DNA of 21,255 bases from CBEUVQ01 sp965546615 (GCA_965546615.1 CBEUVQ010000036.1:1-21255), one strand, 5' to 3'; shown: positions 1-7,496, counted from the stretch's first letter. A program made the numbers and translations. The notes: generated from the sequence alone by a model not told the origin.

Positions 1-44
1 CCCCGAATAGGTCCACTTTTTTTTAAAGTGTCTACTATTCGGGG
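1..44. repeat. Long inverted repeat at the window edge
   Basis: Outer arms 1-10 (CCCCGAATAG) and 35-44 (CTATTCGGGG) are perfectly complementary. Inner arms 14-19 (CACTTT) and 25-30 (AAAGTG) are also complementary, around a T5 loop, with a small asymmetric internal loop between the two stems. It lies just past the stop codon of the small minus-strand gene, so it could be its transcription terminator. The length and the GGGG/CCCC ends also resemble a palindromic mobile repeat or abutting insertion-sequence ends. No transposase is visible, and sequence left of base 1 is missing. Confidence 0.7.
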
Positions 45-50
45 TTCAGT

Positions 51-176
51 TCATTTATCGGCGGTCTCTTCTTTTCTTTCTGTTTCTGTTTCCTGATTGA
101 CGGCATGATAAAATATTCTGTCGTAACTGCGGTCGGCAAAGCCGGTGACAAAATCATCCGGTCTTTCTGTGGACAT
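51..176 (-). CDS. Small acidic hypothetical protein, 41 residues
   Basis: I do not recognise this protein. The ATG at 174-176 (minus strand) is preceded by a strong ribosome binding site, GGGAGGA, about 6 bases upstream, and the gene begins about 25 bases after the stop of the PRC-barrel gene on the same strand. The predicted product is hydrophilic, with N-terminal residues MSTERPDDFVTGF, an aromatic middle (RIFYH) and a charged tail rich in Glu, Thr and Lys. It has no signal peptide or membrane segment. The reading frame stays open further upstream into the PRC-barrel gene, but the strong SD argues for this short form. It is probably co-transcribed with the PRC-barrel gene. Function unknown. 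Confidence 0.55.
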   Translation of the reverse strand: MSTERPDDFVTGFADRSYDRIFYHAVNQETETERKEETADK

Positions 177-201
177 GATATTCCTCCCATGTTTGTTTTG
201 C

Positions 202-1053
202 TTATTGTTCCCCGGGAGGCTTGGTATTATTTTTTTCTTCAAGATTATCTGCATTGTGGGCATGCTCTTGTTGGGATTGTTCGTCCTTATTTGCGGGCTG
301 TTTTGTACTGCCGTTTTTTTCATCATCAGCGGTGCTGTTTTGACTGTTTTCTGAAATCGGCGAAGAATCCTGCTTTTCCTGCTGGCAGCACTCGCACTCA
401 CTGTGCTGTTCTTCTTTCTTTTTCTTTTCTTTTAACTCTTCCAGCTTCTTATTGATACTGCCGGTTACTTCTTTGGCTTTAACTACAGTACCTTCCCAAA
501 GATTGCTGCTTCCGTCTTTGATGGTTTTAATTGTTTCTTTGAGGCCGCCGTCAATTTTCACCAGATTGTCTGACGCTTCATTGCCGGTTACCATTAGATT
601 CCGGCCGATGGTGCGGATAAAACTGCTGTCTAAAAAAGCCCGCCCCGAAATAATACTATTTATAAAACTGCCGGAAATTTCTAATCCTGCCAGCGTGCCG
701 TCTTCAACATTTACATAGAATTCTTCCGTTATGCCTAAAACTGTTCCGTTTTCTGCCACTACTTTGCTGCCGATGATCGAGTGTTTATCGTTTATTAATT
801 TAACAATTTCCGGTAGACTGGTGCCCTTTTGAACTAAATTACTTTGCTCTATAGTAATCGCGTCGTTGCCTACGCTTCTTACCTTACTGTAGGGAATAAA
901 TTTTTCTTCTTTAAACCAGCCTTTTTGTTCAATCAGCAGAGCGACAACAGATTTTTTCAGGGGATCAACAACCAGTTCTTTTACTTTGCCCAGCTGCTGA
1001 CCTTCAGCTAAGCTGATCACCGGCATGCCGATAAATCGTTTGCTTTTAAGCAT
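202..1053 (-). CDS. PRC-barrel domain protein with a long charged C-terminal tail
   Basis: This 283-residue protein appears to carry two PRC-barrel-like modules, one at residues 1-77 (starting MLKSKRFIGMPVISLAEGQ, with the typical LGKVKELVVDP strand-turn) and a more divergent one at about 95-158 (GSKVVAENGTVLGITEEF). PRC barrels are small beta-barrels found in the photosynthetic reaction-centre H subunit, RimM and YlmC/YrrD-type proteins of spore formers. No enzymatic role can be assigned. Residues 200-283 form a hydrophilic Lys/Glu/Gln/Asn-rich tail, probably disordered, with a cysteine cluster at C220, C222 and C223 (ECECC). There is no signal peptide. The minus-strand ATG at 1053 has AAGGGGG 7 bases upstream. 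The gene is divergent from rplY and followed by a small ORF on the same strand. The B. subtilis counterpart of this locus has prs/glmU/spoVG here instead. Confidence 0.85.
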   Translation of the reverse strand: MLKSKRFIGMPVISLAEGQQLGKVKELVVDPLKKSVVALLIEQKGWFKEEKFIPYSKVRSVGNDAITIEQSNLVQKGTSLPEIVKLINDKHSIIGSKVVAENGTVLGITEEFYVNVEDGTLAGLEISGSFINSIISGRAFLDSSFIRTIGRNLMVTGNEASDNLVKIDGGLKETIKTIKDGSSNLWEGTVVKAKEVTGSINKKLEELKEKKKKEEQHSECECCQQEKQDSSPISENSQNSTADDEKNGSTKQPANKDEQSQQEHAHNADNLEEKNNTKPPGEQ

Positions 1054-1111
1054 CTAATAACCCCCTTGGTGTTCATGGGTTGTTCTAATTCATGTTATGT
1101 TTGTTCAGAGT

Positions 1112-1140
1112 TTGTTATGACTGAATTTAGGGAATAATAT
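1112..1140 (+). promoter_or_regulatory. Sigma-A-type promoter of rplY
   Basis: The -35 box TTGTTA (1112-1117) is separated by exactly 17 bases from a -10 box TAATAT (1135-1140), giving a short leader of about 20 bases before the rplY ribosome binding site. GTTTGT and GGGAAT in the same stretch also loosely resemble a sigma-B promoter, which drives the homologous ctc in B. subtilis, but the sigma-A match is cleaner. Confidence 0.6.
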
Positions 1141-1167
1141 ATTTAACTTGAGAACAGGAGGGTAACT

Positions 1168-1833
1168 ATGGTTGACATTAATTTAGAAGCGGAAAATCGC
1201 CATGAACGCGGAAAACATGCCCGTAATGTGCTGGCGCGCAAAGGAAGAATTCCTGCTGTGGTGTATGGAAAGGAAACCGGCAATATGTCTATTGCGGTAG
1301 ATTCAAAAGAAATACAAAAGATTGTTCGAAATTTCGGCACCGGAAAAATAATAGATTTAAAATTAAAGGATGCTGACAGCAGCGGTATGAAAGTGCTGCT
1401 TAAAGACATCCAATACGATCCGGTGCGCAGAGAACTGGCCCACGTAGATTTTCAAAGCATTAAAATGAATGAAAAAATTAAAACCAGTATACCAATCAAG
1501 TTTGTCGGACAGCCGGTTGGTGTACAGCAGGGCGGAACGCTGCAGAAACAGTTGCGGTCGCTGGAAATTGAATGTTTGCCAACGGCGATTCCTGATCAAA
1601 TCATTGTTGATGTTTCGGGTTTGAACATTGGCGAAAACATTTATGTCGATGATTTAACACTGCCGGAGGGCGTAAAAGCAGTTAATGACCCGGCGGCAGT
1701 GATAGCTGCGGTAGCACTGGTGAGATCGGTAGAAAGTGATGAGTCAATGCCGGAAGAAGATGCAGAGGTGCCGGCAGAGAATCAACCTGCTGCCAAAGCT
1801 GCACCGGAGGAAAAGCCGGAAGCAGAAGCGTAG
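1168..1833 (+). CDS. rplY: 50S ribosomal protein L25, general stress protein Ctc type
   Basis: This protein binds 5S rRNA in the large ribosomal subunit. The 221 residues fit the long (TL5/CTC) form. An N-terminal L25 domain covers about residues 1-93, with the conserved GKHARNVLARKGRIPAVVYG. A second beta domain follows (about 97-185, with LRSLEIECLPTAIPD and GENIYVDDLTLPEGV). The acidic Ala/Glu/Pro-rich tail (about 190-221) is common in this family. Start ATG at 1168 has AGGAGG at 1157-1162. It heads a probable operon with pth, which follows after 93 bases without an obvious terminator, the same order as ctc-spoVC in B. subtilis. The B. subtilis homologue is stress-induced. Whether that holds here cannot be read from the sequence. 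Confidence 0.96.
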   Translation: MVDINLEAENRHERGKHARNVLARKGRIPAVVYGKETGNMSIAVDSKEIQKIVRNFGTGKIIDLKLKDADSSGMKVLLKDIQYDPVRRELAHVDFQSIKMNEKIKTSIPIKFVGQPVGVQQGGTLQKQLRSLEIECLPTAIPDQIIVDVSGLNIGENIYVDDLTLPEGVKAVNDPAAVIAAVALVRSVESDESMPEEDAEVPAENQPAAKAAPEEKPEAEA

Positions 1834-1926
1834 AAATTATCGATTAATTATTCCTTGCCACCGGTTGTCATTGGCAGTGTAATTTTAGTAAAATTGACAG
1901 AGAAAATGGCATCGGAGGTAAGAGAC

Positions 1927-2481
1927 GTGAAGATGATTGTGGGGTTGGGCAACCCTGGCCAACAATATGCAAAAACCCGCCATAATGTCGGTTTTATGGC
2001 TGTTGATAAATTAGCGCAGGATTTAAAAGCAGTTGTAAATAAAACAAAATTTAAAGCGTTGATTGGCGAGGGTTATATTGGGCAGGAAAAAGTAATTTTA
2101 ATTAAACCGCAGACTTATATGAACTTAAGCGGCGAGGCAGTAGGTTCGCTGGTTCGTTGGTATAAATTAAATCCTTCAGATGTAGTAGTCGTCTATGACG
2201 ATATGGATTTGCCTTTGGGGAAATTGCGCATTAGACCGAAAGGCGGCCCCGGTGGGCATAACGGCATGAAATCCATTATTGCTCATTTGGGTACTGCCGA
2301 ATTTCCCCGCATACGCATCGGAATTGGCAGGGCTGAGCACGATTCAGTGAACTATGTGTTGGGCAATTTTGCCGAACAGGAGTTGGATGTAATTAATCGG
2401 ATAATGACCAAAACTGTTGAAAGCATCCATGTATGGGTTCAGCAGGACATCAACGCGGCGATGAATAAATTTAACGTCTGA
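1927..2481 (+). CDS. pth: Peptidyl-tRNA hydrolase
   Basis: The enzyme cleaves the ester bond of peptidyl-tRNAs that drop off ribosomes, recycling tRNA in the cytoplasm. The sequence has all Pth family hallmarks: MIVGLGNPGQQYAKTRHNVGF at the N-terminus, including the catalytic His of the TRHNVG motif, then KPQTYMNLSG, YDDMDLPLGKLRIRPKGG and GGHNGMKSIIAHLG. Length is 184 residues, close to the usual 185-195. I chose the GTG at 1927 because GGAGG (1914-1918) lies 8 bases before it. An ATG two codons later (1933) is the alternative. The open frame continues upstream to 1855, but that stretch contains the SD and is not conserved-looking. The homologue in B. subtilis is SpoVC. Confidence 0.96.
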   Translation: MKMIVGLGNPGQQYAKTRHNVGFMAVDKLAQDLKAVVNKTKFKALIGEGYIGQEKVILIKPQTYMNLSGEAVGSLVRWYKLNPSDVVVVYDDMDLPLGKLRIRPKGGPGGHNGMKSIIAHLGTAEFPRIRIGIGRAEHDSVNYVLGNFAEQELDVINRIMTKTVESIHVWVQQDINAAMNKFNV

Positions 2482-2498
2482 TATCCGAAAAAATAAGC

Positions 2499-2888
2499 AT
2501 GAGTTTATTATCTTTAATCAGCGGTTTGGCAGCAGCCGGCCTGTCCTGGTTGATCAACGGTAAGCTGCTGATCCGCTTTGGCAATCAAGCGGTGATTTTC
2601 ATTGGGCCGGCTGTTGAAGAGTTTGCTAAAACCGGCTTGGCAGTTTTGCTTGCGGTGCCGATAGTTATCACGCATACTTTGTTTGGAATAACAGAAGCGC
2701 TTTGGGAACTCATTAACAGTCGGCGGGGAGTGCGTGCGGCTTTTTATGCTGTTGCAACCCATTTGTTTTACGGCGTAATTACCGCAATTATTTTTCGCTG
2801 TATCGGCGTTTTACCCGCTGTGGCGTTGGCTTATCTAACGCACATGCTGTGGAATTACTGGGTTATACATAAAACGGTGTCACCTTGA
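2499..2888 (+). CDS. Compact PrsW-like putative intramembrane protease
   Basis: This 129-residue, strongly hydrophobic protein has about four membrane segments (near 1-20, 29-56, 82-104 and 105-124). Conserved-looking polar residues sit in the pattern of the PrsW/M82 and CPBP (Abi) intramembrane protease superfamily: E40-E41-x-x-K44 (EEFAK), G63-x-x-E66-A (FGITEAL), H88 (THLFYG) and H115-x-x-x-N119 (THMLWNY). PrsW cleaves the anti-sigma factor RsiW in B. subtilis and is roughly 200 residues or longer, so this would be a minimal version. The assignment rests on motifs read by eye, and the substrate is unknown. It starts 17 bases after pth with no clear SD, suggesting translational coupling. 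It occupies the pth-mfd slot held by yabK/fin (anti-sigma-F) in B. subtilis. Confidence 0.65.
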   Translation: MSLLSLISGLAAAGLSWLINGKLLIRFGNQAVIFIGPAVEEFAKTGLAVLLAVPIVITHTLFGITEALWELINSRRGVRAAFYAVATHLFYGVITAIIFRCIGVLPAVALAYLTHMLWNYWVIHKTVSP

Positions 2889-2914
2889 CCGACAGACAGC
2901 GAGTAAGATATAAT
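2885..2914 (+). promoter_or_regulatory. Sigma-A-type promoter ahead of mfd
   Basis: TTGACC (2885-2890, overlapping the upstream stop codon) and a consensus TATAAT (2909-2914) are 18 bases apart. Transcription would begin near 2921, giving mfd its own promoter and a leader of about 70 bases that contains a terminator-like hairpin. Confidence 0.65.
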
Positions 2915-2959
2915 AATGATGTTTTGACATGTTGGAAATATATGGAAAAGGGGCGTGTT

Positions 2960-2990
2960 AGGGCTTTGGTTATTTGCTAAAGCTCTTTTT
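2960..2990 (+). terminator. Terminator-like hairpin in the mfd leader (possible attenuator)
   Basis: Arms 2960-2970 (AGGGCTTTGGT) and 2976-2986 (GCTAAAGCTCT) pair over 11 positions with three G-U pairs around a 5-base loop. A T5 run (2986-2990) ends 3 bases before the mfd ATG at 2994. This has the form of an intrinsic terminator, yet it sits downstream of the promoter at 2885-2914. A short frame, ATG 2942 to TAA 2978-2980 (MEKGRVRALVIC), overlaps the 5' arm. If mfd instead starts at GTG 2955, this hairpin lies inside the coding region. Confidence 0.5.
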
Positions 2991-2993
2991 GTG

Positions 2994-5900
2994 ATGGCGG
3001 AAAAAAATAACAATCTGGCGTTATCCGGGTTATTAAAACCTTTGGAGCATACAACTGAATTTCAGGGCATTATCAGCGGTCTGAATAAAGGAGTGGATCA
3101 GCAGCTGGTATTTGGCCTTTCCGGTTCGCAAAAGGCACTGGCGATGGCTGGGATTGTTGCGAAAAATTACCGGCCGGCATTAATCATTACGCCAACCGAA
3201 GCGGACGCAGGTCTGCTGGCAGAGGATTTGAGCTTTTTGCTGCCGGAGCGGGAAGTTCTGCTGTTTCCGGTATGGCAGGCAATGCCGCTGGAAGTTTTGT
3301 CGCACAGTACAGAAATAAATGCTCAACGCCTGAAGGTTTTAGAAAAACTGGTCAGCGGTGAGGCGCCGGTGGTGGTAGCGCCGGCAGAAGCGGTAATTCG
3401 GCGGCTTGTGCCCTTTGTGGTTTTTCAAAAAGAACGCAAACATTTGAGAGTTGGGCAGCAGGCAGATTTAGAAGACCTGCAGCGCTTTTTTGTGCGGCAG
3501 GGTTATGAGCGGGTTGATATGGTTGAGGGACCGGGTCAATTTTCTGTCCGCGGCGGGATAGTGGATTTTTACCCGTTAGCAAAAGATAATCCGCTGCGCA
3601 TAGAATTTTGGGATGATGAAGTTGATTCCATTCGTTCTTTTGAAGTCAGCTCGCAGCGATCGATAGAAAATCTTAACGAAACAGAAATTTCCCCGGCAGG
3701 GGAAATGGCGATAAGTGAACAGTGTTGGGCTGACGGTCGGGAACGGCTGTTAACAGAATACCGCAGTCACCAAAAGAAACTGCATAAAAATGCTTCCGTT
3801 GATGCGCAGCATCAGCTGACTGCGCAGGTGGAATCAATATTGGCGCGGATGGAAGAGCCGGCATATTTTGAAGGAATTGAACAGTTGCTGCCTTTTTTTT
3901 ATCCGGACACTTACAATATTGTTGATTATCTGCCCAAAGATGTGCCGCTGTTAATAGATGATCCGATTCGCATTAAAGAAATTATCGAAACGATCCAAAA
4001 AGAGCGGGCGGAAATCCATGCCGATTTACTGAGTAAAGGGCGGGTATTACCTTCGCAATATGAAGTCTACTTAGATTGGCGCGGCTTTTTAGCTAAACTG
4101 GAACGCAGGCAGAATGTGTCTTTTTCATTCCTGCCCCGCAATCCGCAGTTTCTCAGGCCTAAAAACATCGTTAACTTTACCGCAAAGGCAATGCATCCTT
4201 TTTTGGGCAACTTTCAAGTATTAACTGATGAAATTAAGCAGTGGAAAAGGAAAAACTTTGCGGTGGTTTTAACGGTATCCACCGGTGAGCGGGCCAGGCA
4301 TTTGTTGGAAACAATAAAAGAAGGCAAAGTAGATGCCTTTTATATGTCTAAGCTTACTAACGAAGCAGTTCCGGGCAATGTTGTAATTACAGAAGGCTGT
4401 TTGTCGGCAGGTTTTGAACTGCCGGTTTCCCGGCTGGTTGTAATTACAGAAAAAGAAATTTTTGGTCAGCGCAAAAGGAAGCGGCAGCAAAGAGATTCTT
4501 CCGAAAAACGCTTTATTCCGCTGGATGATTTAAAACCCAATGACTATGTTGTGCATGTTAATCACGGTATCGGCCGTTATTTAGGGATGACTACTTTAAA
4601 TATCGGTGGGATGCAGAGAGATTATTTAGTTGTTAAATACGCCGGAGAAGACAAAATATATGTGCCGACAGACCAAGTCGGTTTACTGCAGCGCTATCTG
4701 GGAAATGAAGGTGCTGCCCCTAAGTTATCCAAAATGGGGGGCAGTGAATGGAATCGGGCTAAAAGCAAGGTTAAAGCAGCGGTTAAGGAAATGGCGGGCG
4801 AACTTTTGGAGCTGTATGCCCAACGGCAGGCTCAAAAGGGCTATGCTTACAGCAAAGATACCGTTTGGCAGCAGGATTTTGAAAGTGCCTTTCCCTTTGA
4901 GGAAACTCCTGACCAGCTGCGAGCCATTAAAGAAGTTAAAAAGGATATGGAAACACCCCGGCCGATGGATCGGCTGCTTTGCGGTGATGTGGGCTATGGG
5001 AAAACAGAAGTGGCTTTAAGAGCAGCCTTTAAGGCGGTTAATGACGGTAAGCAGGTGGCGGTGTTGGTACCAACAACAATTTTGGCGCAGCAGCATTACA
5101 ACACCTTTCGGGAGCGGTTTGCCTCCTACCCAATAAACATTGAAATGCTTTCCCGCTTTCGCACACCGAAAGAGCAGCGGCTTGTGCTGCAGGGGCTGAG
5201 CGACGGCAGTGTTGATGTCGTCATCGGCACACATCGTTTGGTGCAGGAAGATGTAAAGTTTAAAGATTTGGGCTTGGTGGTAGTTGACGAAGAGCAGCGC
5301 TTTGGTGTGGCTCACAAAGAAAGGCTGAAGCAGCTGCGCACTACGGTGGATGTTTTAACGCTTACAGCAACCCCCATTCCCCGCACACTGCATATGTCTT
5401 TAGTTAAAGTACGTGATACCAGTTTGCTGGAAACGCCGCCGGAAGAACGCTATCCGGTGCAGACTTACGTTATGGAAGAAGATCCGGTGATGATTCGCGA
5501 AGCCATCCGCCGCGAAATCAATCGGGGTGGCCAAGTGTTTTTTGTGCACAACCGGGTTGCCGAACTTGACACCGTTGCCAATTGGCTTAGCGGTTTGGTG
5601 CCGGAAGCCAGACTAATTACCGCCCACGGCCAGATGAAAGAAGATGACCTGGAAAATGTGATGCTTGCCTTTATGGAAGGCCGTTATGATGTGTTGGTTT
5701 GTACAACTATTATTGAAACAGGATTGGATATACCCAATGTCAATACCCTGATAATTAAAGATGCTGACAAATTCGGTTTAGCCCAGTTATACCAACTGCG
5801 AGGGCGAGTGGGTCGTTCCAATCGCATTGCCTATGCCTATTTAACCTTCCGTAGAGATAAAGTACTGACCGAAGAAGCGGAGCGCCGTTTATCCGCTATC

Positions 5901-6536
5901 AGAGATTTTACTGAGTTGGGTTCCGGTTATAAAATCGCAATGCGTGATTTAGAAATCAGAGGTGCGGGAAATATTCTGGGTGTGGAACAGCACGGTCATA
6001 TTGCTGAAGTTGGTTTTGAACTGTACTGCCAAATGTTAGAGGAAGCGGTTAGGGAAGCAAAAGGAGAAACAGTTGAAGAAACGGTGGAAACCAGCGTTGA
6101 AATTCCGGTTGATGCTTATATTCCGGATAATTACATCAGTGATCCGGGCCAAAAGGTTGAGATTTACCGCCGCATCGCTAAATTGATGACTGTTGAGCAG
6201 GTTGACGACTTAGAAGAAGAATTGATAGATCGTTTTGGGGATATACCGGAGCCGGCCGGGCGTTTGCTGACGGTTGCCAGGTTAAAAACTATCGGAAAAA
6301 AATTAAAAATTAAATCTATCAGCAGGCAAACAGGGCAGATCAGATTTGTCTTTGGGGCGAAACCGCCGTTAGATGCGAAAAAACTGGTTGAGTTAAGTGA
6401 AAAATATTATAACCGCATAAAATTTAATACCGGCGGCGAAGAATTTGAAATCAAGCTGAGGGTCAGGTCGGCCGGTGAACTTGGCATACAGGATCTTAAA
6501 GAAGTGTTTAACTTCCTCAACGCCCTTAATGGTTAA
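2994..6536 (+). CDS. mfd: Transcription-repair coupling factor Mfd
   Basis: Mfd displaces RNA polymerase stalled at DNA lesions and recruits UvrA for nucleotide excision repair. Visible in order are the UvrB-like N-terminal region (FSVRGGIVDFYPLA), the RNA-polymerase-interaction domain (DYVVHVNHGIGRYLG), the RecG-like translocase with Walker A GDVGYGKT (near residue 664), Walker B DEEQRFG (near 765), TATPIPRTL, and helicase motifs TGLDIPNVNT and QLRGRVGRS. A C-terminal UvrA-binding-surface masking domain follows. From ATG 2994 the protein is 1180 residues, matching the family's usual size of about 1150-1180. Neither start has a well-placed SD. A GTG at 2955 (AAAAGGGG only 1-2 bases upstream) would add 13 hydrophobic residues not expected in Mfd. 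The same pth-mfd-spoVT order occurs in Bacillus. Confidence 0.97.
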   Translation: MAEKNNNLALSGLLKPLEHTTEFQGIISGLNKGVDQQLVFGLSGSQKALAMAGIVAKNYRPALIITPTEADAGLLAEDLSFLLPEREVLLFPVWQAMPLEVLSHSTEINAQRLKVLEKLVSGEAPVVVAPAEAVIRRLVPFVVFQKERKHLRVGQQADLEDLQRFFVRQGYERVDMVEGPGQFSVRGGIVDFYPLAKDNPLRIEFWDDEVDSIRSFEVSSQRSIENLNETEISPAGEMAISEQCWADGRERLLTEYRSHQKKLHKNASVDAQHQLTAQVESILARMEEPAYFEGIEQLLPFFYPDTYNIVDYLPKDVPLLIDDPIRIKEIIETIQKERAEIHADLLSKGRVLPSQYEVYLDWRGFLAKLERRQNVSFSFLPRNPQFLRPKNIVNFTAKAMHPFLGNFQVLTDEIKQWKRKNFAVVLTVSTGERARHLLETIKEGKVDAFYMSKLTNEAVPGNVVITEGCLSAGFELPVSRLVVITEKEIFGQRKRKRQQRDSSEKRFIPLDDLKPNDYVVHVNHGIGRYLGMTTLNIGGMQRDYLVVKYAGEDKIYVPTDQVGLLQRYLGNEGAAPKLSKMGGSEWNRAKSKVKAAVKEMAGELLELYAQRQAQKGYAYSKDTVWQQDFESAFPFEETPDQLRAIKEVKKDMETPRPMDRLLCGDVGYGKTEVALRAAFKAVNDGKQVAVLVPTTILAQQHYNTFRERFASYPINIEMLSRFRTPKEQRLVLQGLSDGSVDVVIGTHRLVQEDVKFKDLGLVVVDEEQRFGVAHKERLKQLRTTVDVLTLTATPIPRTLHMSLVKVRDTSLLETPPEERYPVQTYVMEEDPVMIREAIRREINRGGQVFFVHNRVAELDTVANWLSGLVPEARLITAHGQMKEDDLENVMLAFMEGRYDVLVCTTIIETGLDIPNVNTLIIKDADKFGLAQLYQLRGRVGRSNRIAYAYLTFRRDKVLTEEAERRLSAIRDFTELGSGYKIAMRDLEIRGAGNILGVEQHGHIAEVGFELYCQMLEEAVREAKGETVEETVETSVEIPVDAYIPDNYISDPGQKVEIYRRIAKLMTVEQVDDLEEELIDRFGDIPEPAGRLLTVARLKTIGKKLKIKSISRQTGQIRFVFGAKPPLDAKKLVELSEKYYNRIKFNTGGEEFEIKLRVRSAGELGIQDLKEVFNFLNALNG

Positions 6537-6853
6537 CAGTTCCATATTTGTAAATAATATACCAAGCATAAAAATAGATTATTGTTAAGCAAGTAAGGGA
6601 ATAATACCAACAACTTCAAATTATAGTTTCAAATTGTAGTGCTGGTGCCATTGTAAAACCTGTTTCTATATTTAGTCAGGAAGGAGGTATTATACATAGA
6701 GACAACATACAATTAAATCAGGTAAGGTAAGTAAACAAAAAGTATTAAAAGTAAGCACATCTTAGTATTTAGTATTAATTATTAGCTTTTTCGGCAAAAA
6801 GATAAACAAACACCAAAAAGCCGAAATTTATTTATCCAGCGTTGGTAAAATAT
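6537..6853. other. Gene-free AT-rich stretch between mfd and spoVT
   Basis: I see no convincing gene here. A textbook ribosome binding site, AAGGAGGT (6681-6688), has no ATG/GTG/TTG at a usable distance behind it. Only an ATT/ATA-started frame of about a dozen codons follows. At 6786-6826 there are two mutually exclusive hairpins. One is CTTTTT-CGGC-AAAAAG (6786-6801). The other pairs TTTCGGC (6789-6795) with GCCGAAA (6820-6826). No clear terminator follows mfd itself. The stretch could encode a small RNA, a leader or a decayed gene. Confidence 0.35.
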
Positions 6854-6883
6854 GAATAATCGGAAACCTCCTGTTATATACTA
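6854..6883 (+). promoter_or_regulatory. Putative sigma-G (forespore) promoter of spoVT
   Basis: GAATA (6854-6858) matches the sigma-G -35 consensus GHATR. After an 18-base spacer, TATACTA (6877-6883) matches the -10 consensus CATnHTA at six of seven positions. The predicted start site near 6890 leaves a leader of about 50 bases with the spoVT SD AGGAGGG (6921-6927). In B. subtilis spoVT is transcribed by sigma-G, so this match agrees with known regulation. Confidence 0.55.
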
Positions 6884-6938
6884 TCACAGAAAGTTATTTC
6901 GCGTAGATCATGCAGAAAAAAGGAGGGAAGACAAATTT

Positions 6939-7496
6939 ATGAAAGCAACGGGAATTGTACGTCGTATAGATGATTTGGGAAGAGTTGTAATACCGAAAGA
7001 AATTCGCAGGACTTTGCGGATTAGAGAAGGGGATCCCCTGGAAATCTTTGTTGACCGCGAAGGCGAAGTAATTCTTAAGAAATATTCTCCGATTGGTGAA
7101 CTAGGTGATTTCGCAAAAGAATATGCAGATTCTTTACACGAAGCTCTGGGTCACATTGCTTGTATAGCTGATCGAGATACAATTATCGCAGTATCAGGCG
7201 CACCCAAAAAAGAGCTTCTTAATAAACCTATAGGCCCAATGGTTGAAAAAGTAATGGAAGAGCGGAAACCGATTATTCTTCACCCTGCAGAGGACCCCAA
7301 TTCTAAAGATGCTGCAATTATTGACGGAAGCGATTGCAATTATGCCAGTGAGGTAATTGTACCGATTATTTCTGAAGGAGATCCTATTGGGGCGGTGATT
7401 TTGGCAACTAAAGAATCCGGTATAAAAATGGCGGAAATGGAATTGAAGTTAGCGGAAACTGCGGCAGGTTTTTTGGCAAAACAAATGGAACAATAA
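6939..7496 (+). CDS. spoVT: Stage V sporulation protein T, forespore transcription regulator
   Basis: SpoVT is a DNA-binding regulator that adjusts sigma-G-dependent transcription in the forespore. Residues 1-50 form an AbrB/SpoVT-type swapped-hairpin DNA-binding domain (MKATGIVRRIDDLGRVVIPK, then RRTLRIREGDPLEIFV). Residues of about 55-180 form a GAF-like ligand domain (YADSLHEALGHIACIADRD, SEVIVPIISEGDPIGAVILAT). Length is 185 residues, against 178 in B. subtilis. I placed the start at ATG 6939 because AGGAGGG (6921-6927) precedes it and the family begins MKATGIVRRIDDLGR. The open frame reaches back to 6852, but that would overlap the putative sigma-G promoter. It is monocistronic here, closed by a strong terminator. 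The spoVB/yabM-like gene that follows spoVT in B. subtilis is absent. Confidence 0.97.
   Translation: MKATGIVRRIDDLGRVVIPKEIRRTLRIREGDPLEIFVDREGEVILKKYSPIGELGDFAKEYADSLHEALGHIACIADRDTIIAVSGAPKKELLNKPIGPMVEKVMEERKPIILHPAEDPNSKDAAIIDGSDCNYASEVIVPIISEGDPIGAVILATKESGIKMAEMELKLAETAAGFLAKQMEQ

Noticed and set aside
1111..1136. Sigma-B promoter for rplY (ctc)
   Set aside because: GTTTGT and GGGAAT are imperfect, while a 17-bp-spaced sigma-A promoter overlaps the same bases; no evidence this lineage has sigma-B.
1894..1899. TTGACA as -35 box of a pth promoter
   Set aside because: No acceptable -10 box 16-18 bases downstream; that position overlaps the pth ribosome binding site.
4630..5019. Overlapping same-strand open frame in mfd
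   Set aside because: Lies wholly inside the conserved Mfd translocase coding region in another frame.
6852..6938. N-terminal extension of SpoVT starting at ATG 6852
   Set aside because: It lacks an SD, overlaps a good sigma-G promoter, and the family starts at the MKATGIVRRIDD sequence.
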